A DNA stretch of 64,000 bases from an uncultured Collinsella sp. (GTDB lineage Bacteria; Actinomycetota; Coriobacteriia; Coriobacteriales; Coriobacteriaceae): assembly GCA_934654775.1 (NCBI GenBank), contig CAKUGR010000007.1:77606-141605 (forward strand), in the 5' to 3' direction. Each line of letters starts with the position of its first letter. Position 1 is the first letter of the stretch. A program made the translations under genes and the position numbers. This document shows, piece by piece, positions 7,242-16,636 of this stretch. Below the pieces are notes generated by a model, which had not been told where the DNA came from, did not search any database, and saw only the letters and a list, made by a program, of their open reading frames with translations.

Positions 7242-9032
7242 ATGGCCGCCTTGTTCACGACCCCCAAGCGCAATGACAAAACCTCTGGAGCCCATTTTGT
7301 CGAGCCCGACGTGCGCCGTCGCACGCTGCTCGCACACGGCAGCTGGCGCCGCGTGACGCGCCGCATCGTCGTGGGCGCCGTATGCGCGCTTACGGTGAGC
7401 TCGCTGCTCATGCCGAGCGTCTCGCTCGCGGCCGAGTGGGTGGACGTCGATGGCGTTCGCCACGAAGCGGCCGCGGGTCCCACGGGAGACGCCGCCGGCA
7501 CCTGGTCGTGGAACGGCGCCGACGACATGAAGCTCAACGGCTATAACGGCGGCGCGATTACGGCTGCAGGCAAGCTCAACATTGCCTACGAGGGTACCAA
7601 CACCGTGGAAACAGAGCCCGATTACACCGGTGCCGCCATCAAGGCGAAGGACGGCACTAACCAGAAAGCAGAGTTGAACATAACGAGCTCGAATAGCACG
7701 GATGAGCTCAATGTGACAGCCGAGGCAGACGCGATTAAATCCACGGGCGATCTCTCCATTTCAGGCCCAGGCACCGTTAACACCACAAGTACCACTTCCG
7801 ACGGAATTGAGGCAAAGGGTGATCTCTCTATCACGGGCTCGGGCACCGTGAATTCAACGGGCGGTACCGAAGGCATCCAATCCAAGGGCAAGACCACCAT
7901 CGATTCCTCTGGCACAGTGTTAGCTAAAGGAGGCGAAGGCTACGGCATCGCCGCGGGCAGCGACCTGATCGTCAAAGGCGGCGGCAAGGTAGAGGCAAGC
8001 TCTAACGAGGACGTGGCGATTTGGGCAGACGGCAACATCGACATCTCGGGCGGCAGTCAGGTCGAGGCGAGCTCCCAGGAAGACCTTGCCGTCGACGCTG
8101 AGGGCAGTCTCGCAATCACGAATGCCTCCCTTAACGCAGCCGGTGTTGAGTATGGCGTCTATGGCCGCAAGGGCATCACGCTCGACCACGCGACCGTGAC
8201 GGTCCGTGCAAGCACGGGCGGCGGCTGGCAAACTATCGCTCTCATCACTGACGAGGACGACATCGTCATCAAGAATGGTTCCATCGTGGACGCGCTCGCG
8301 GAAGGCGGGTTCTCGGCTGCTATCGCCAGCAGAAACTACAACCCTGGCGAGTCAGGCGGCCACATCTACATTAGTGACTCCGTTATCAAGGCTATAGCCC
8401 GCTATGCTGAGGACGGTGGCGACGGCCCCGACCACTACAGCAACGACCAAAGCGGCGTGGTCATCCCTGAGCCTAGGGGTCTGAACATCGGTATCTTCGC
8501 CCAGACCAGCGAGGGCATCACGCCCGCGACTATTTCGATCGTCCGCAGCAAGATCACGGCCGAAGGAGACACGGCGGCGATCTTCGCGCTTGCTATGAGC
8601 GAAGATGGCAAGGCGATCGGCACCATCAAGATCGAAGGCGCTCCCATCCAGGCGCCCGCAGGCGGCAAGATCATTAACTATCGCTACGAAGAAGAGTACG
8701 GCCCCAGCATCTCCTACGAGGCAGGTCAAACCATCGGCACGGGTGACGCCACGATCGACTCCCCCTATGACGCCGCTGTCGCCAAGAGCACGGTCATCGT
8801 GCCTCCCGAAGAGATCAAACCCGAGGAAAAGCCCGGCGAGACCAAACCCGAGGGACCCAAGTCTGAGGGCACGAAGATGACCAAGACCGTCGCGGTTGCA
8901 ACTACGGGCGTCAAAGCCACCGGCAAGCTCACGGCAACCGGCGACACCTCGAGCGCAGCCATTGTGGCGACCGCCCTTGCGGGAACAGCCGCCATCGCTG
9001 CCGGCGCTGTGGTGAGCCGCAAGCGCTCATAG
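7242..9032 (+). CDS. Cell-wall-anchored surface protein with beta-helix-like repeats (paralog 1)
   Basis: 596 residues from the ATG at 7242 (GGGAG 6 bases upstream). A basic 41-residue leader (WRRVTRRIV) precedes a hydrophobic stretch and a likely signal cleavage near residue 63 (SLAAEW). The body is a run of short repeats of the form DGI-x-AKGDLSITGSGTV, like the right-handed beta-helix carbohydrate-binding proteins of the Cthe_2159 type. The C-terminal region is rich in Pro/Lys/Glu, then LTATGD, a hydrophobic helix and RKRS, which is a sortase signal with Thr in place of Pro. It is probably displayed on the cell wall; binding to glycans is only an inference. The next gene is a tandem paralog. 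Confidence 0.82.
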   Translation: MAALFTTPKRNDKTSGAHFVEPDVRRRTLLAHGSWRRVTRRIVVGAVCALTVSSLLMPSVSLAAEWVDVDGVRHEAAAGPTGDAAGTWSWNGADDMKLNGYNGGAITAAGKLNIAYEGTNTVETEPDYTGAAIKAKDGTNQKAELNITSSNSTDELNVTAEADAIKSTGDLSISGPGTVNTTSTTSDGIEAKGDLSITGSGTVNSTGGTEGIQSKGKTTIDSSGTVLAKGGEGYGIAAGSDLIVKGGGKVEASSNEDVAIWADGNIDISGGSQVEASSQEDLAVDAEGSLAITNASLNAAGVEYGVYGRKGITLDHATVTVRASTGGGWQTIALITDEDDIVIKNGSIVDALAEGGFSAAIASRNYNPGESGGHIYISDSVIKAIARYAEDGGDGPDHYSNDQSGVVIPEPRGLNIGIFAQTSEGITPATISIVRSKITAEGDTAAIFALAMSEDGKAIGTIKIEGAPIQAPAGGKIINYRYEEEYGPSISYEAGQTIGTGDATIDSPYDAAVAKSTVIVPPEEIKPEEKPGETKPEGPKSEGTKMTKTVAVATTGVKATGKLTATGDTSSAAIVATALAGTAAIAAGAVVSRKRS

Positions 9033-9091
9033 CACCTTTCATGCACGGGGCGTCACCCGCGAATATGCCTAATCCACACACCGTTTAGCAG

Positions 9092-9127
9092 CGCCACCGC
9101 CAAGCTCCCATCCGGCGGTGGCGTTTC
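9092..9127 (+). terminator. Terminator after surface protein 1
   Basis: A perfect 10-bp stem, CGCCACCGCC (9092-9101) with its complement at 9114-9123, is followed by TTTCCTGTTT. The same stem-loop with one loop change follows paralog 2, so the terminator was duplicated with the gene. Confidence 0.85.
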
Positions 9128-9334
9128 CTGTTTGCGGCCGCCGGGCACGTACGCGAACGGAGTCGCATTGGACGGCTCCGCGCTTGTCTATTTAAAGCCG
9201 AGCCACGTGTAGGCGCGCGATTTAATTCTTCCCAGGTTTTTGGACATTTTGCCCTCTAAACGGCACTACCGCCCGCCGCATCCTGCAGATACGCTGGATG
9301 CAGTCGCATAGGCCCTATGAGAACGGGAGCAACC

Positions 9335-11119
9335 ATGGCAGCCTTGTTCACGACCCCCAAACGCAATGACACTACTGCCGGAACCCATGTTGCCGAACCC
9401 GACGTTCGCCGTCGCATAGGACTCGCGCACGGCAGCTGGCGCCGCGCGACGCGCCGCATCGTCGTGGGAGCCGTATGCGCGCTCACAGTAAGCTCGCTTC
9501 TCATGCCGAGCGTCTCGCTCGCAGCGGAATGGGTCAAGGTCGGCGGCAACAAGTACAACACCGCGGCGAGCGACGAGGCCGGTACCTGGTCGTGGGACGG
9601 CGCCGACGACTTGAAGCTCAACAACTATAACGGCGGCGAGATCCAGGCCGCAGGCAAGCTCAACGTGAATTACTCGGGAACCAACATCGTCACTGCCGAA
9701 TGGATCGAAAGCATCAACGTTTCTCATGGCACTAACGAGAATGCCGAGCTCAATATCCAAGGCGACGCGGGCAGCACGCTCAGCGTGACATCTACTGAGG
9801 ACGCTATCCTCTCCACGGGTAATATCAACATCGACGGAGCCGGATCCGTCAACGCCACGAGCACTGGGTTTGATGCCATCAATGCCGGGGGTGATCTCGC
9901 TATCAAAGGTTCGGGCAACGTCAACGCCACGGGTGCATCGGATGGCATCAGGGCAAACGGCAATATCACGATTGACGACAGCGGAGCCGTCACCGCCAGG
10001 GCTACCAAGGACAAGGGTATTGGAACCGACAAGAACCTCACCATCAAGGGTGGCGGCAAGGTAGAGGCAAGCTCTATAGAAAAAGCGGCGATTTGGGCTG
10101 ACGGCGGCATTACCATCTCGGGCGGCAGCCAGGTCAAGGCGAGCTCTGAGAAAGACGCCGCCGTCGAGGCCAAGGGCAGCCTCGCAGCCACAAACGCCTC
10201 CCTCAACGCAAACGGTGTTGAATATGGCGTCTATGCCCACAAGGGCATCACCCTCGATCATGCAAACGTGACAGTCCGCGCAAGTAAAGGCAGATACGGT
10301 GGCGCCATTGCCCTCTTCACCTACCAAGACGATATCGTCGTCAAGAACGGCTCCACCGTGGACGCGTTTGCGGAAGGCGAGGTTTCGGCTGCATTCTCCA
10401 CCAGAAACGATCGACCCAACGAGGAGGGTGGCCACATCTACATCAGCGACTCCGTTGTCAAGGCCATAGCCCGCTATGTCGAGAACGGCGACGGCCCCAT
10501 CCCCTACAGCGAAAACCAAGATGGTGAGACGAGCCCCGAGCCCCAAGGCGAGAACATCGGCATCATCGCCCAGACCAGCGAGGGCGTCACACCCGCAGTC
10601 ATCTCGATCATCCGCAGCAAGGTAACGGCCGAAGGAGATACAGCGGCAATCTTTGCCCGTGCCATGAGCGCTGACGGCAAGACAATCGGCACCATCAAGA
10701 TTGAGAACGCCGCCATCCAGACGCCCGAAGGCGGCAAGGTCATTGACTATCGCAAGCTCCATGACGGCATCTACGAGGCAGGCCAAGCCATCGGCACGGG
10801 CGACGCCACGGTCGACTCCCTCTATATCAAAGCAGTCGCCAAAAGCACGACCACCGCACCTCCCGAGGTAGCCAAGCCGGAAGACCCCAAGCCCGACGAG
10901 ACCAAGCCCGCAGAAAGCAAGCCCGCGGAGTCCAAGCAGAACCCCAAGCCTGAGGGCTCAAAGCCGACCAAGGTCGTTGCGGCTTCAACCACGAAAGCCA
11001 AGACTACCGGCGTGCTCGCGGCAACCGGCGACATCTCGGGTGCGGCCATCGTGGCAACCGCCCTTGCGGGAACAGCCGCTATCGCCGCAGGCACCATGGT
11101 GAGCCGCAAGCGCTCATAG
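9335..11119 (+). CDS. Cell-wall-anchored surface protein with beta-helix-like repeats (paralog 2)
   Basis: 594 residues, starting 2093 bp after paralog 1 and closely similar along its whole length. The shared features are the leader WRRATRRIVVGAVCALTVSS, the AAEW signal cleavage region, the beta-helix-like repeats (GDLAIKGSGNVNATG) and long matching segments such as the ISIIRSKVTAEGDTAAIFA region. The Pro-rich stalk carries KPDETKPAESKPAESK repeats. The C-terminus is LAATGD, hydrophobic helix, RKRS, matching the LAxTG signal used by class E sortases. The promoter region (from about 9160) is also copied from paralog 1, so this is a tandem duplication with its control region. Confidence 0.82.
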   Translation: MAALFTTPKRNDTTAGTHVAEPDVRRRIGLAHGSWRRATRRIVVGAVCALTVSSLLMPSVSLAAEWVKVGGNKYNTAASDEAGTWSWDGADDLKLNNYNGGEIQAAGKLNVNYSGTNIVTAEWIESINVSHGTNENAELNIQGDAGSTLSVTSTEDAILSTGNINIDGAGSVNATSTGFDAINAGGDLAIKGSGNVNATGASDGIRANGNITIDDSGAVTARATKDKGIGTDKNLTIKGGGKVEASSIEKAAIWADGGITISGGSQVKASSEKDAAVEAKGSLAATNASLNANGVEYGVYAHKGITLDHANVTVRASKGRYGGAIALFTYQDDIVVKNGSTVDAFAEGEVSAAFSTRNDRPNEEGGHIYISDSVVKAIARYVENGDGPIPYSENQDGETSPEPQGENIGIIAQTSEGVTPAVISIIRSKVTAEGDTAAIFARAMSADGKTIGTIKIENAAIQTPEGGKVIDYRKLHDGIYEAGQAIGTGDATVDSLYIKAVAKSTTTAPPEVAKPEDPKPDETKPAESKPAESKQNPKPEGSKPTKVVAASTTKAKTTGVLAATGDISGAAIVATALAGTAAIAAGTMVSRKRS

Positions 11120-11185
11120 ACAGCTTTGACCTTTAACGCACGGGACGGCACCCACAGAAGTGCTAGCCTGCACACCGTTTAGCAA

Positions 11186-11222
11186 CGCCACCGCCAAGCT
11201 CCCCTCCGGCGGTGGCGTTTCC
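11186..11222 (+). terminator. Terminator after surface protein 2
   Basis: The 10-bp stem CGCCACCGCC (11186-11195) pairs with 11208-11217, followed by TTTCCTGTTT. It is practically identical to the terminator of paralog 1. Confidence 0.85.
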
Positions 11223-11331
11223 TGTTTGCGCCCGCGCGGCGCACGCGAATGTTCTTGATGCTGTCCAACCGGCATACGCTGGCGTGCGACAATTGAGGCT
11301 GCCGATATCACAACACTGAGAGAAGCCCGTC

Positions 11332-11997
11332 ATGGAAGCGCATCAAAAGCAGATAACCGTTTATTCGAATCATACGGAAAGCGCGCCTGTCATCTACCTT
11401 CCTGTGGTCGTGGGCGACGGCAGCGAGGTTTATGAGTGTTGCCGAGAACTCGACTGTCCGCCATTCACCCTCGTCACCATTGGCGGGCTCGATTGGAATC
11501 GCGAGCTGAGCCCCTGGGCATGCGACGGGACCGTACGCGATGCCGAGCCTTTCGGCGGCCAAGCCGCCGGCTTTCTTGACGAACTGCTGAACCAGATAAT
11601 CCCAGAGGTCGAGTCGTCGCTTCCCCAGCCGCCCACCTGGCGTGGCATTGCCGGCTACTCGCTGGCAGGCCTCTTTGCACTTTGGTCCCTCTGGCAAACC
11701 GATGCCTTTGGCCGCGCCGCGAGTGTATCGGGGTCGCTATGGTTCCCGGGCTTTATCGACTATGCACGCGAGCACACGATGTCGAATACGCCCGATGCCG
11801 TCTACCTGTCGCTCGGCAAAAAGGAGACCAAGACGCCCAACCGCATGATGAGGCACGTGCTCGACGATACGCGCGCGATGGAAGAGCTACTCATCAATCG
11901 TGGCATTCCAACAACACTGGAGCTCAACCCCGGCAATCACTTTGCCCAAACCGATCTGCGCATGGCGCGTGGCATTCACTGGATACTGACGCATTAA
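11332..11997 (+). CDS. Alpha/beta-hydrolase-fold esterase
   Basis: 221 residues resembling the putative-esterase/enterochelin-esterase-like family. The nucleophile elbow GYSLAG puts the serine at residue 110, with FALWSLWQT after it. A late GNHF (His about 203) is a suitable catalytic histidine. There is no signal peptide, so it is cytoplasmic. The substrate is unknown; the family includes enzymes acting on siderophore esters, acyl-sugars and thioesters. It lies between two surface-protein paralogs but has its own leader and is not obviously linked to them. Confidence 0.8.
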   Translation: MEAHQKQITVYSNHTESAPVIYLPVVVGDGSEVYECCRELDCPPFTLVTIGGLDWNRELSPWACDGTVRDAEPFGGQAAGFLDELLNQIIPEVESSLPQPPTWRGIAGYSLAGLFALWSLWQTDAFGRAASVSGSLWFPGFIDYAREHTMSNTPDAVYLSLGKKETKTPNRMMRHVLDDTRAMEELLINRGIPTTLELNPGNHFAQTDLRMARGIHWILTH

Positions 11998-12034
11998 AAA
12001 TGGCGCCCACGCGTACGCATGGGCACCATATCTT
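11996..12034. terminator. Bidirectional terminator between the esterase and the permease
   Basis: AAAAATGGCGCCCA (from 11996) pairs with TGGGCACCAT (12020-12029) with one mismatch; A-runs and T-rich sequence lie on the two sides. It overlaps the esterase stop codon and serves two convergent genes. Confidence 0.65.
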
Positions 12035-12054
12035 GTTTTAGCTAAACGCAGCCG

Positions 12055-13389
12055 CTACTCAGCTGCCTCCTCAAGATCGGAAACATCGAACTCAAAGTCG
12101 TTACCGGGCAGAATGGCGTTGAGCACGATGCCCACCAGCGAACCCACGGCAAGGCCCGAAAGCGAAATCGTCACGCCGCCCAGCTCCAACACGATGGCGC
12201 CGGCGGTGCTGTACGCAATGCCGAGCGAGAGCACGAGCACCAGCGCGGCAACGAGCACGTTGCGGTTGTTCTGGAAATCGACCTGGTTCTCGATGAGGTT
12301 GCGGACGCCCACAGCGCTGATCATGCCATAGAGCACGAGCGACACGCCGCCGATGACGCACGCCGGCATGGCGGCGATGACTGCAGCGAACTTGGGGCAG
12401 AACGAAAGCACGATGGCGCAGCACGCGGCAATGCGGATCACGCGCGGGTCGAACACGCGCGTCAGGGCGAGCACGCCAGTGTTCTCGCCATAGGTGGTGT
12501 TTGCCGGAGCACCAAAGAGCGAGGCCAGGATCGTGGCAAGGCCATCACCGAGCAGCGTGCGATGCAGGCCAGGATCGGCGATGTAGTTGCGCTCGCAGGT
12601 AGAGCCAATAGCCGAGATGTCGCCAATATGCTCGATCATGGTCGCAAAGGCCAGCGGCATGATGGTGATGATGGCCGTCGTGGCAAGGCCGCTATTGAGC
12701 TGCGGACCAAAGAGTGAAAACACGGTGTTGTCCCACACGATGGGCAGACCGACCCACGGAGCGGCGGCAACGCCCGAAAAATCGACCTCGCCGAGCGCAG
12801 CGGCAACGGCATAGCTCACCACGACGCCCAGCAGAATCGGCACGATCTTGACCATGCCGCGGCCCCAAATGTTGCAGATGACGATGACGGCCACAGCGAC
12901 AACGGCAACAAGCCAATTGGTCTGGCAGTTGGCAATGGCGGAGCTTGCCAAGATCAGACCGATGGAAATGACGATGGGTCCAGTCACCACCGGCGGAAAG
13001 AAGCGCATGACGCGCTTGGCGCCAAACGCACGGAAGAGTGCCGCCAGCACCGGATAGAGCAGGCCGGCGCAGGCTACGCCCAGGCAGGCGTAGGGCAAAA
13101 GCTCAGCCTCGCCGTTGGGCGCGATTGCGGCATAACCGGCAATAAAGGCAAACGACGAGCCCAAGAAGGCCGGCACCTTGCCGCGCGACAGGAAGTGGAA
13201 GAGCAGTGTGCCCAGGCCGGCAAACAAAAGCGTTGCCGAAACCGAGAGACCGGTGAGCACGGGTACGAGCACCGTGGCACCGAACATCGCGAATAGATGC
13301 TGCAGACCGAGCAGGAACATGCGCGGGCGGCCGAGCGACGATGCATCGTAGATGGCATCGGTGACGGCGGGCGTCGAGGACTGGGACAT
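12055..13389 (-). CDS. Uracil/xanthine permease (NCS2/NAT family)
   Basis: A 444-residue transporter of the UraA/PyrP branch of nucleobase-ascorbate transporters. It has the N-terminal GLQHLFAMFGATVLVPVLTG motif and the NAT signature ENTGVLALTR, which matches the consensus Gln/Glu-Asn-x-Gly-x4-Thr-Arg. About 14 membrane helices are expected. I chose the start at 13389 for AAAGGA upstream. It lies 122 bp downstream of the MetE-like gene on the same strand. Uracil is the more common substrate for this subgroup; xanthine is possible. Confidence 0.88.
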   Translation of the reverse strand: MSQSSTPAVTDAIYDASSLGRPRMFLLGLQHLFAMFGATVLVPVLTGLSVSATLLFAGLGTLLFHFLSRGKVPAFLGSSFAFIAGYAAIAPNGEAELLPYACLGVACAGLLYPVLAALFRAFGAKRVMRFFPPVVTGPIVISIGLILASSAIANCQTNWLVAVVAVAVIVICNIWGRGMVKIVPILLGVVVSYAVAAALGEVDFSGVAAAPWVGLPIVWDNTVFSLFGPQLNSGLATTAIITIMPLAFATMIEHIGDISAIGSTCERNYIADPGLHRTLLGDGLATILASLFGAPANTTYGENTGVLALTRVFDPRVIRIAACCAIVLSFCPKFAAVIAAMPACVIGGVSLVLYGMISAVGVRNLIENQVDFQNNRNVLVAALVLVLSLGIAYSTAGAIVLELGGVTISLSGLAVGSLVGIVLNAILPGNDFEFDVSDLEEAAE

Positions 13390-13511
13390 GGATGTCCTTT
13401 CGAATGGAAGGGCAATCGGGCATATCGGATAACCTGCCCGAACGATACGATCCGAAACATTGTACGCGATACGCCATGCCTCGCACGCGCCGTCACCTGC
13501 GAACGTTACCG

Positions 13512-14645
13512 CTATTTCCAAACGCGCTCGGCAATGCGCTTAACCAGAGCGACCTTTGCCCACTGCTCCTCTTCGGTCAGCTTGTTGCCAATCTCGCAGC
13601 TCGCAAAGCCGCACTGGGGCGACAGGTACAGATTCTCGAGCGGCACATACTTTGCAGCCTCGTGAATACGCTCGATGATGACATCCTCGTCCTCGAGCTC
13701 GGCGACCTTGGTGGTCACCAGGCCCAACACGACCTTCTTGCCGGGAGCAACGTACCTGAGAGGCTCAAAACCACCGGCGCGGGGCGTATCGAACTCCAGG
13801 TAGAATGCGTCGACATCCTCGTTTGCGAACAGGAACGGTGCGATGGGATCATAGCCGCCCTCGAAAGCATAGGTAGAGTGGTAGTTACCACGGCACACGT
13901 GTGTGTTAATGACAAGGTCATCGGGCTTACCCTCGATAGCCGCATTGTTGAGTACCACGCCCAGCTCGCTCACCTTTTGCAGGTCGACCGGGCTCATGCC
14001 GGTTTTGGCGACAAAATCGGTATCGCAGTAGATACCCCAGGTGCAGTCATCGAACTGGATGTTGCGGCAACCCGCAGCGTACAGGTCGGCAATCACGGTG
14101 CGATAGGCAGCCGCGATGGCATCGGCAAGTTCCTCATCGGTCTTATAGACAGCGCGCAGGCTCTCCTGCTGGCCGTCGCAGCGATCGAGCGTGACCTCAG
14201 AGAACGTCTGGATCGGCGCCGGGATGGTCTGGCGCGCGACCTGGCCTTCGCCCTCAAGCGCCTTGACAAATTTGAAGTGCTCGACGAACGGATGGTTCTC
14301 GCCGCTAATGGGACCGGTTACCACGGCGGTGTCGGCGGTAGTCTCCTCATCGTGGAACATATAGCCCGTACGCGAGGTACGGCGTTCAATGCCGTTGAGC
14401 CCCCACATAAAGTCGAGGTGCCAATAGCTGCGACGGAACTCGCCGTCGGTAATTACCTGCAGACCGGCAGCCTTCTGCTTGGCCACCAAGTCGCGAATGG
14501 CCTCGTCCTCGACAGCCTTAAGGCCGGCATCGTCGAGCGTGTCCGTGGCATAGGCCGCACGGGCGTCCTTCACGGCCTGAGGACGAAGAAAACTGCCGAC
14601 AATATCGGCGCGAAACGGCGCGTTCAGCTGGGTCGAAGTGCTCAT
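13512..14645 (-). CDS. MetE C-terminal-domain-like methyltransferase (YxjG/YxjH type)
   Basis: 377 residues equivalent to the catalytic half of cobalamin-independent methionine synthase, without the N-terminal half. The zinc-binding motifs are visible: NTHVCRGNYHS, and LYLSPQCGFASCE near the end. Members of this stand-alone group are linked to methionine/homocysteine salvage, and the methyl donor is often not folate polyglutamate. AAGGGAG precedes the ATG at 14645; a TTG at 14663 is an alternative. The upstream gap holds a short dyad (ATAGGA/TCCTAT at 14737-14751) but no recognisable SAM riboswitch. Confidence 0.85.
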   Translation of the reverse strand: MSTSTQLNAPFRADIVGSFLRPQAVKDARAAYATDTLDDAGLKAVEDEAIRDLVAKQKAAGLQVITDGEFRRSYWHLDFMWGLNGIERRTSRTGYMFHDEETTADTAVVTGPISGENHPFVEHFKFVKALEGEGQVARQTIPAPIQTFSEVTLDRCDGQQESLRAVYKTDEELADAIAAAYRTVIADLYAAGCRNIQFDDCTWGIYCDTDFVAKTGMSPVDLQKVSELGVVLNNAAIEGKPDDLVINTHVCRGNYHSTYAFEGGYDPIAPFLFANEDVDAFYLEFDTPRAGGFEPLRYVAPGKKVVLGLVTTKVAELEDEDVIIERIHEAAKYVPLENLYLSPQCGFASCEIGNKLTEEEQWAKVALVKRIAERVWK

Positions 14646-14900
14646 AGGTTTCTCCCTTTGCAATTGGTTGCTTTAACGAGACAGAGTATGAGCGCCAAAA
14701 TTGCTATCGTAAAATATGCGTTTTAATTGGTTTGATATAGGATTTTCCTATCTTACTATCAACAGACCAATGTCCCCAATCCCCATACTGCCCGCCAGTG
14801 CAAATAGCCATTTTCGTGTCCATATGGCACTAGCAGCTTTGTCCTATCGCCCATACGCTTAGTGGTGACCGCCAAGGCCACGCGAGAGATTGGAGCGACC

Positions 14901-16493
14901 ATGACCACGTTTACGACCCCCACGCGCCACACCGATCGTGTTGCAGGGCTTCATTACGCCGAGGCCCCCGTGCGCCAGCGCGCCGTTCTCACCTGTGGCA
15001 GCTGGCGCCGCGTAACCCGCCGCATTGTTTGCGGCCTGACCTGCGCACTTACCGTGAGCTCGCTGCTTATGCCAAGCATCTCGTTTGCGGCCGAGTGGGT
15101 CGAGGTCGACGGCGCCCACTATACCGCCGGTGCCGCAGCTGGCGACGGCAGCACGTGGACCTGGGACGGCGCCGACGACATGACGCTCAATGGTTATAAC
15201 GGCGGAGGCATCGCTGCCGGCGGCAAGCTCAATGTGAGCTACGAGGGCAACAATACGGTTGCCAACGAGTCCGGCAGCGGCATTTCCGTCGAAAGCGTCA
15301 CCAGCGAGGGCGCCGAGCTCAACATCTCCGGAACGGGCACCCTGACGGCAACAGCAGAAGGCAACGCCTTGTATTCCGAGGGCGATATGACGATCGGCGG
15401 AGCAGGCACCGTCAACGCTACGGGCGACGCCAGCGGCATATATGCCGAAAATGACCTTTCGATCAATACGAGCGGAACCGTTACCGCCAAGGGCGCACGT
15501 GCCGAGGGCATCCTTGCCGACGGCGACATAACCATAGCCGGTGGCGGCACAGTCGACACAATTTCCGAGCAGGACTTCGGCATCATCGCCAAAGAAGTTC
15601 TCACGGTATCCAACAGTACGCTAACCGCCCAAGGATCCAGGGGCGGCATATGCGCCTTCGAAGGTCTGACTATTGATGCGGCGACGGTTCGAGCGTACGC
15701 ATACGACACGTACGTCGAGGATCCCGTCGCCATCCTCACCGACGAGGGCGACATCAACATTAAAAATGGCTCGTTTGTTCACGCCTACGCCGAAGGCGAA
15801 AACGCCATAGGAATCTACTCGTACAACCACGGTGCCGGTGGACCTGGCGGGCGCATCTTTATCAGCGACTCGACCGTCGAAGCCATTGCCCACTACATCA
15901 ACTACGATGGAGGCAACCAGCCCCTGCCGCCTATCATCAATGGCGGCTTTGTCGAAGTCAACCCAGACGTGAATGCCCGCACATTCGGCATCTTGGCCTT
16001 CACCGAACACGGCCTAACGCCTGCGACCATCTCCATCACGCGCAGCCGCGTGACGGCAGAGGGCGACACTGCCGCCATTATGGCCGTCGTGAATAGCGCG
16101 GACGGCAGCATTTCCGGCACGATCAATATCGTCGACAGCATTATCGAAACCCCCAACGGCGGACGCATTTGCGACGTGCGTTTCGACGATACCGGCATTG
16201 ATGGCGCTCCGTATCAGCGTGGCCAGACCATCGGCACCGCAAACGACGTCATCACGGATCTGGACAGCAACGCCATCGCCAAGCGCGCCGTCATCGTTCC
16301 GGTGGATACGCCCCAGGCGAAGCCCGAGTCGAAGCCTAAGATAACGACCGCCGCTGCGACCATCAAGCATGTCGACACCAAGGACGCGCTTGCGGCCACG
16401 GGTGACGCTTCCGTTATGGGTGCCGTCGCTGCCGCCATTACGGGCATGGCAGCCGTCATCGCTGGCATCTTTACCAGCCGCAAGCGCTCGTAA
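14901..16493 (+). CDS. Cell-wall-anchored surface protein with beta-helix-like repeats (paralog 3)
   Basis: 530 residues from the ATG at 14901 (GGAG five bases upstream). It is the third and most diverged member of the family at 7242 and 9335. The leader is conserved (SWRRVTRRIVCGLTCALTVSS, then AAEW), as is the start of the mature part (WDGADDMTLNGYNGGGIAAGGKLN). The repeats of the form GDITIAGGGTVD are fewer, which explains the shorter length. The stalk is short and the C-terminus is LAATGDASVMG, hydrophobic helix, RKRS. It probably anchors to the wall through an LAxTG-recognising sortase; no sortase gene lies in the window. Confidence 0.82.
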   Translation: MTTFTTPTRHTDRVAGLHYAEAPVRQRAVLTCGSWRRVTRRIVCGLTCALTVSSLLMPSISFAAEWVEVDGAHYTAGAAAGDGSTWTWDGADDMTLNGYNGGGIAAGGKLNVSYEGNNTVANESGSGISVESVTSEGAELNISGTGTLTATAEGNALYSEGDMTIGGAGTVNATGDASGIYAENDLSINTSGTVTAKGARAEGILADGDITIAGGGTVDTISEQDFGIIAKEVLTVSNSTLTAQGSRGGICAFEGLTIDAATVRAYAYDTYVEDPVAILTDEGDINIKNGSFVHAYAEGENAIGIYSYNHGAGGPGGRIFISDSTVEAIAHYINYDGGNQPLPPIINGGFVEVNPDVNARTFGILAFTEHGLTPATISITRSRVTAEGDTAAIMAVVNSADGSISGTINIVDSIIETPNGGRICDVRFDDTGIDGAPYQRGQTIGTANDVITDLDSNAIAKRAVIVPVDTPQAKPESKPKITTAAATIKHVDTKDALAATGDASVMGAVAAAITGMAAVIAGIFTSRKRS

Positions 16494-16545
16494 CTCCAAG
16501 CCTCGTGACGCTCGATTAATTCGGGCGTGCACCGTCCCATGGTAA

Positions 16546-16582
16546 GCGGCCGCCGGACCTCCCACCGGCGGCCGCGCCTCGT
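16546..16582 (+). terminator. Terminator after surface protein 3
   Basis: An 11-bp GC-rich stem, GCGGCCGCCGG (16546-16556) pairing with 16565-16575, is followed by GCCTCGTTT. It differs from the terminators of paralogs 1 and 2. Confidence 0.7.
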
Positions 16583-16636
16583 TTGAACGACCCCGATTCA
16601 ATTATTCGTCCAAAACAGGCGCACCCGCCCAGTCGC

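Noticed and set aside
14646..14900. SAM riboswitch before the MetE-like gene
   Set aside because: No S-box conserved blocks; only a short AT-rich dyad is present.
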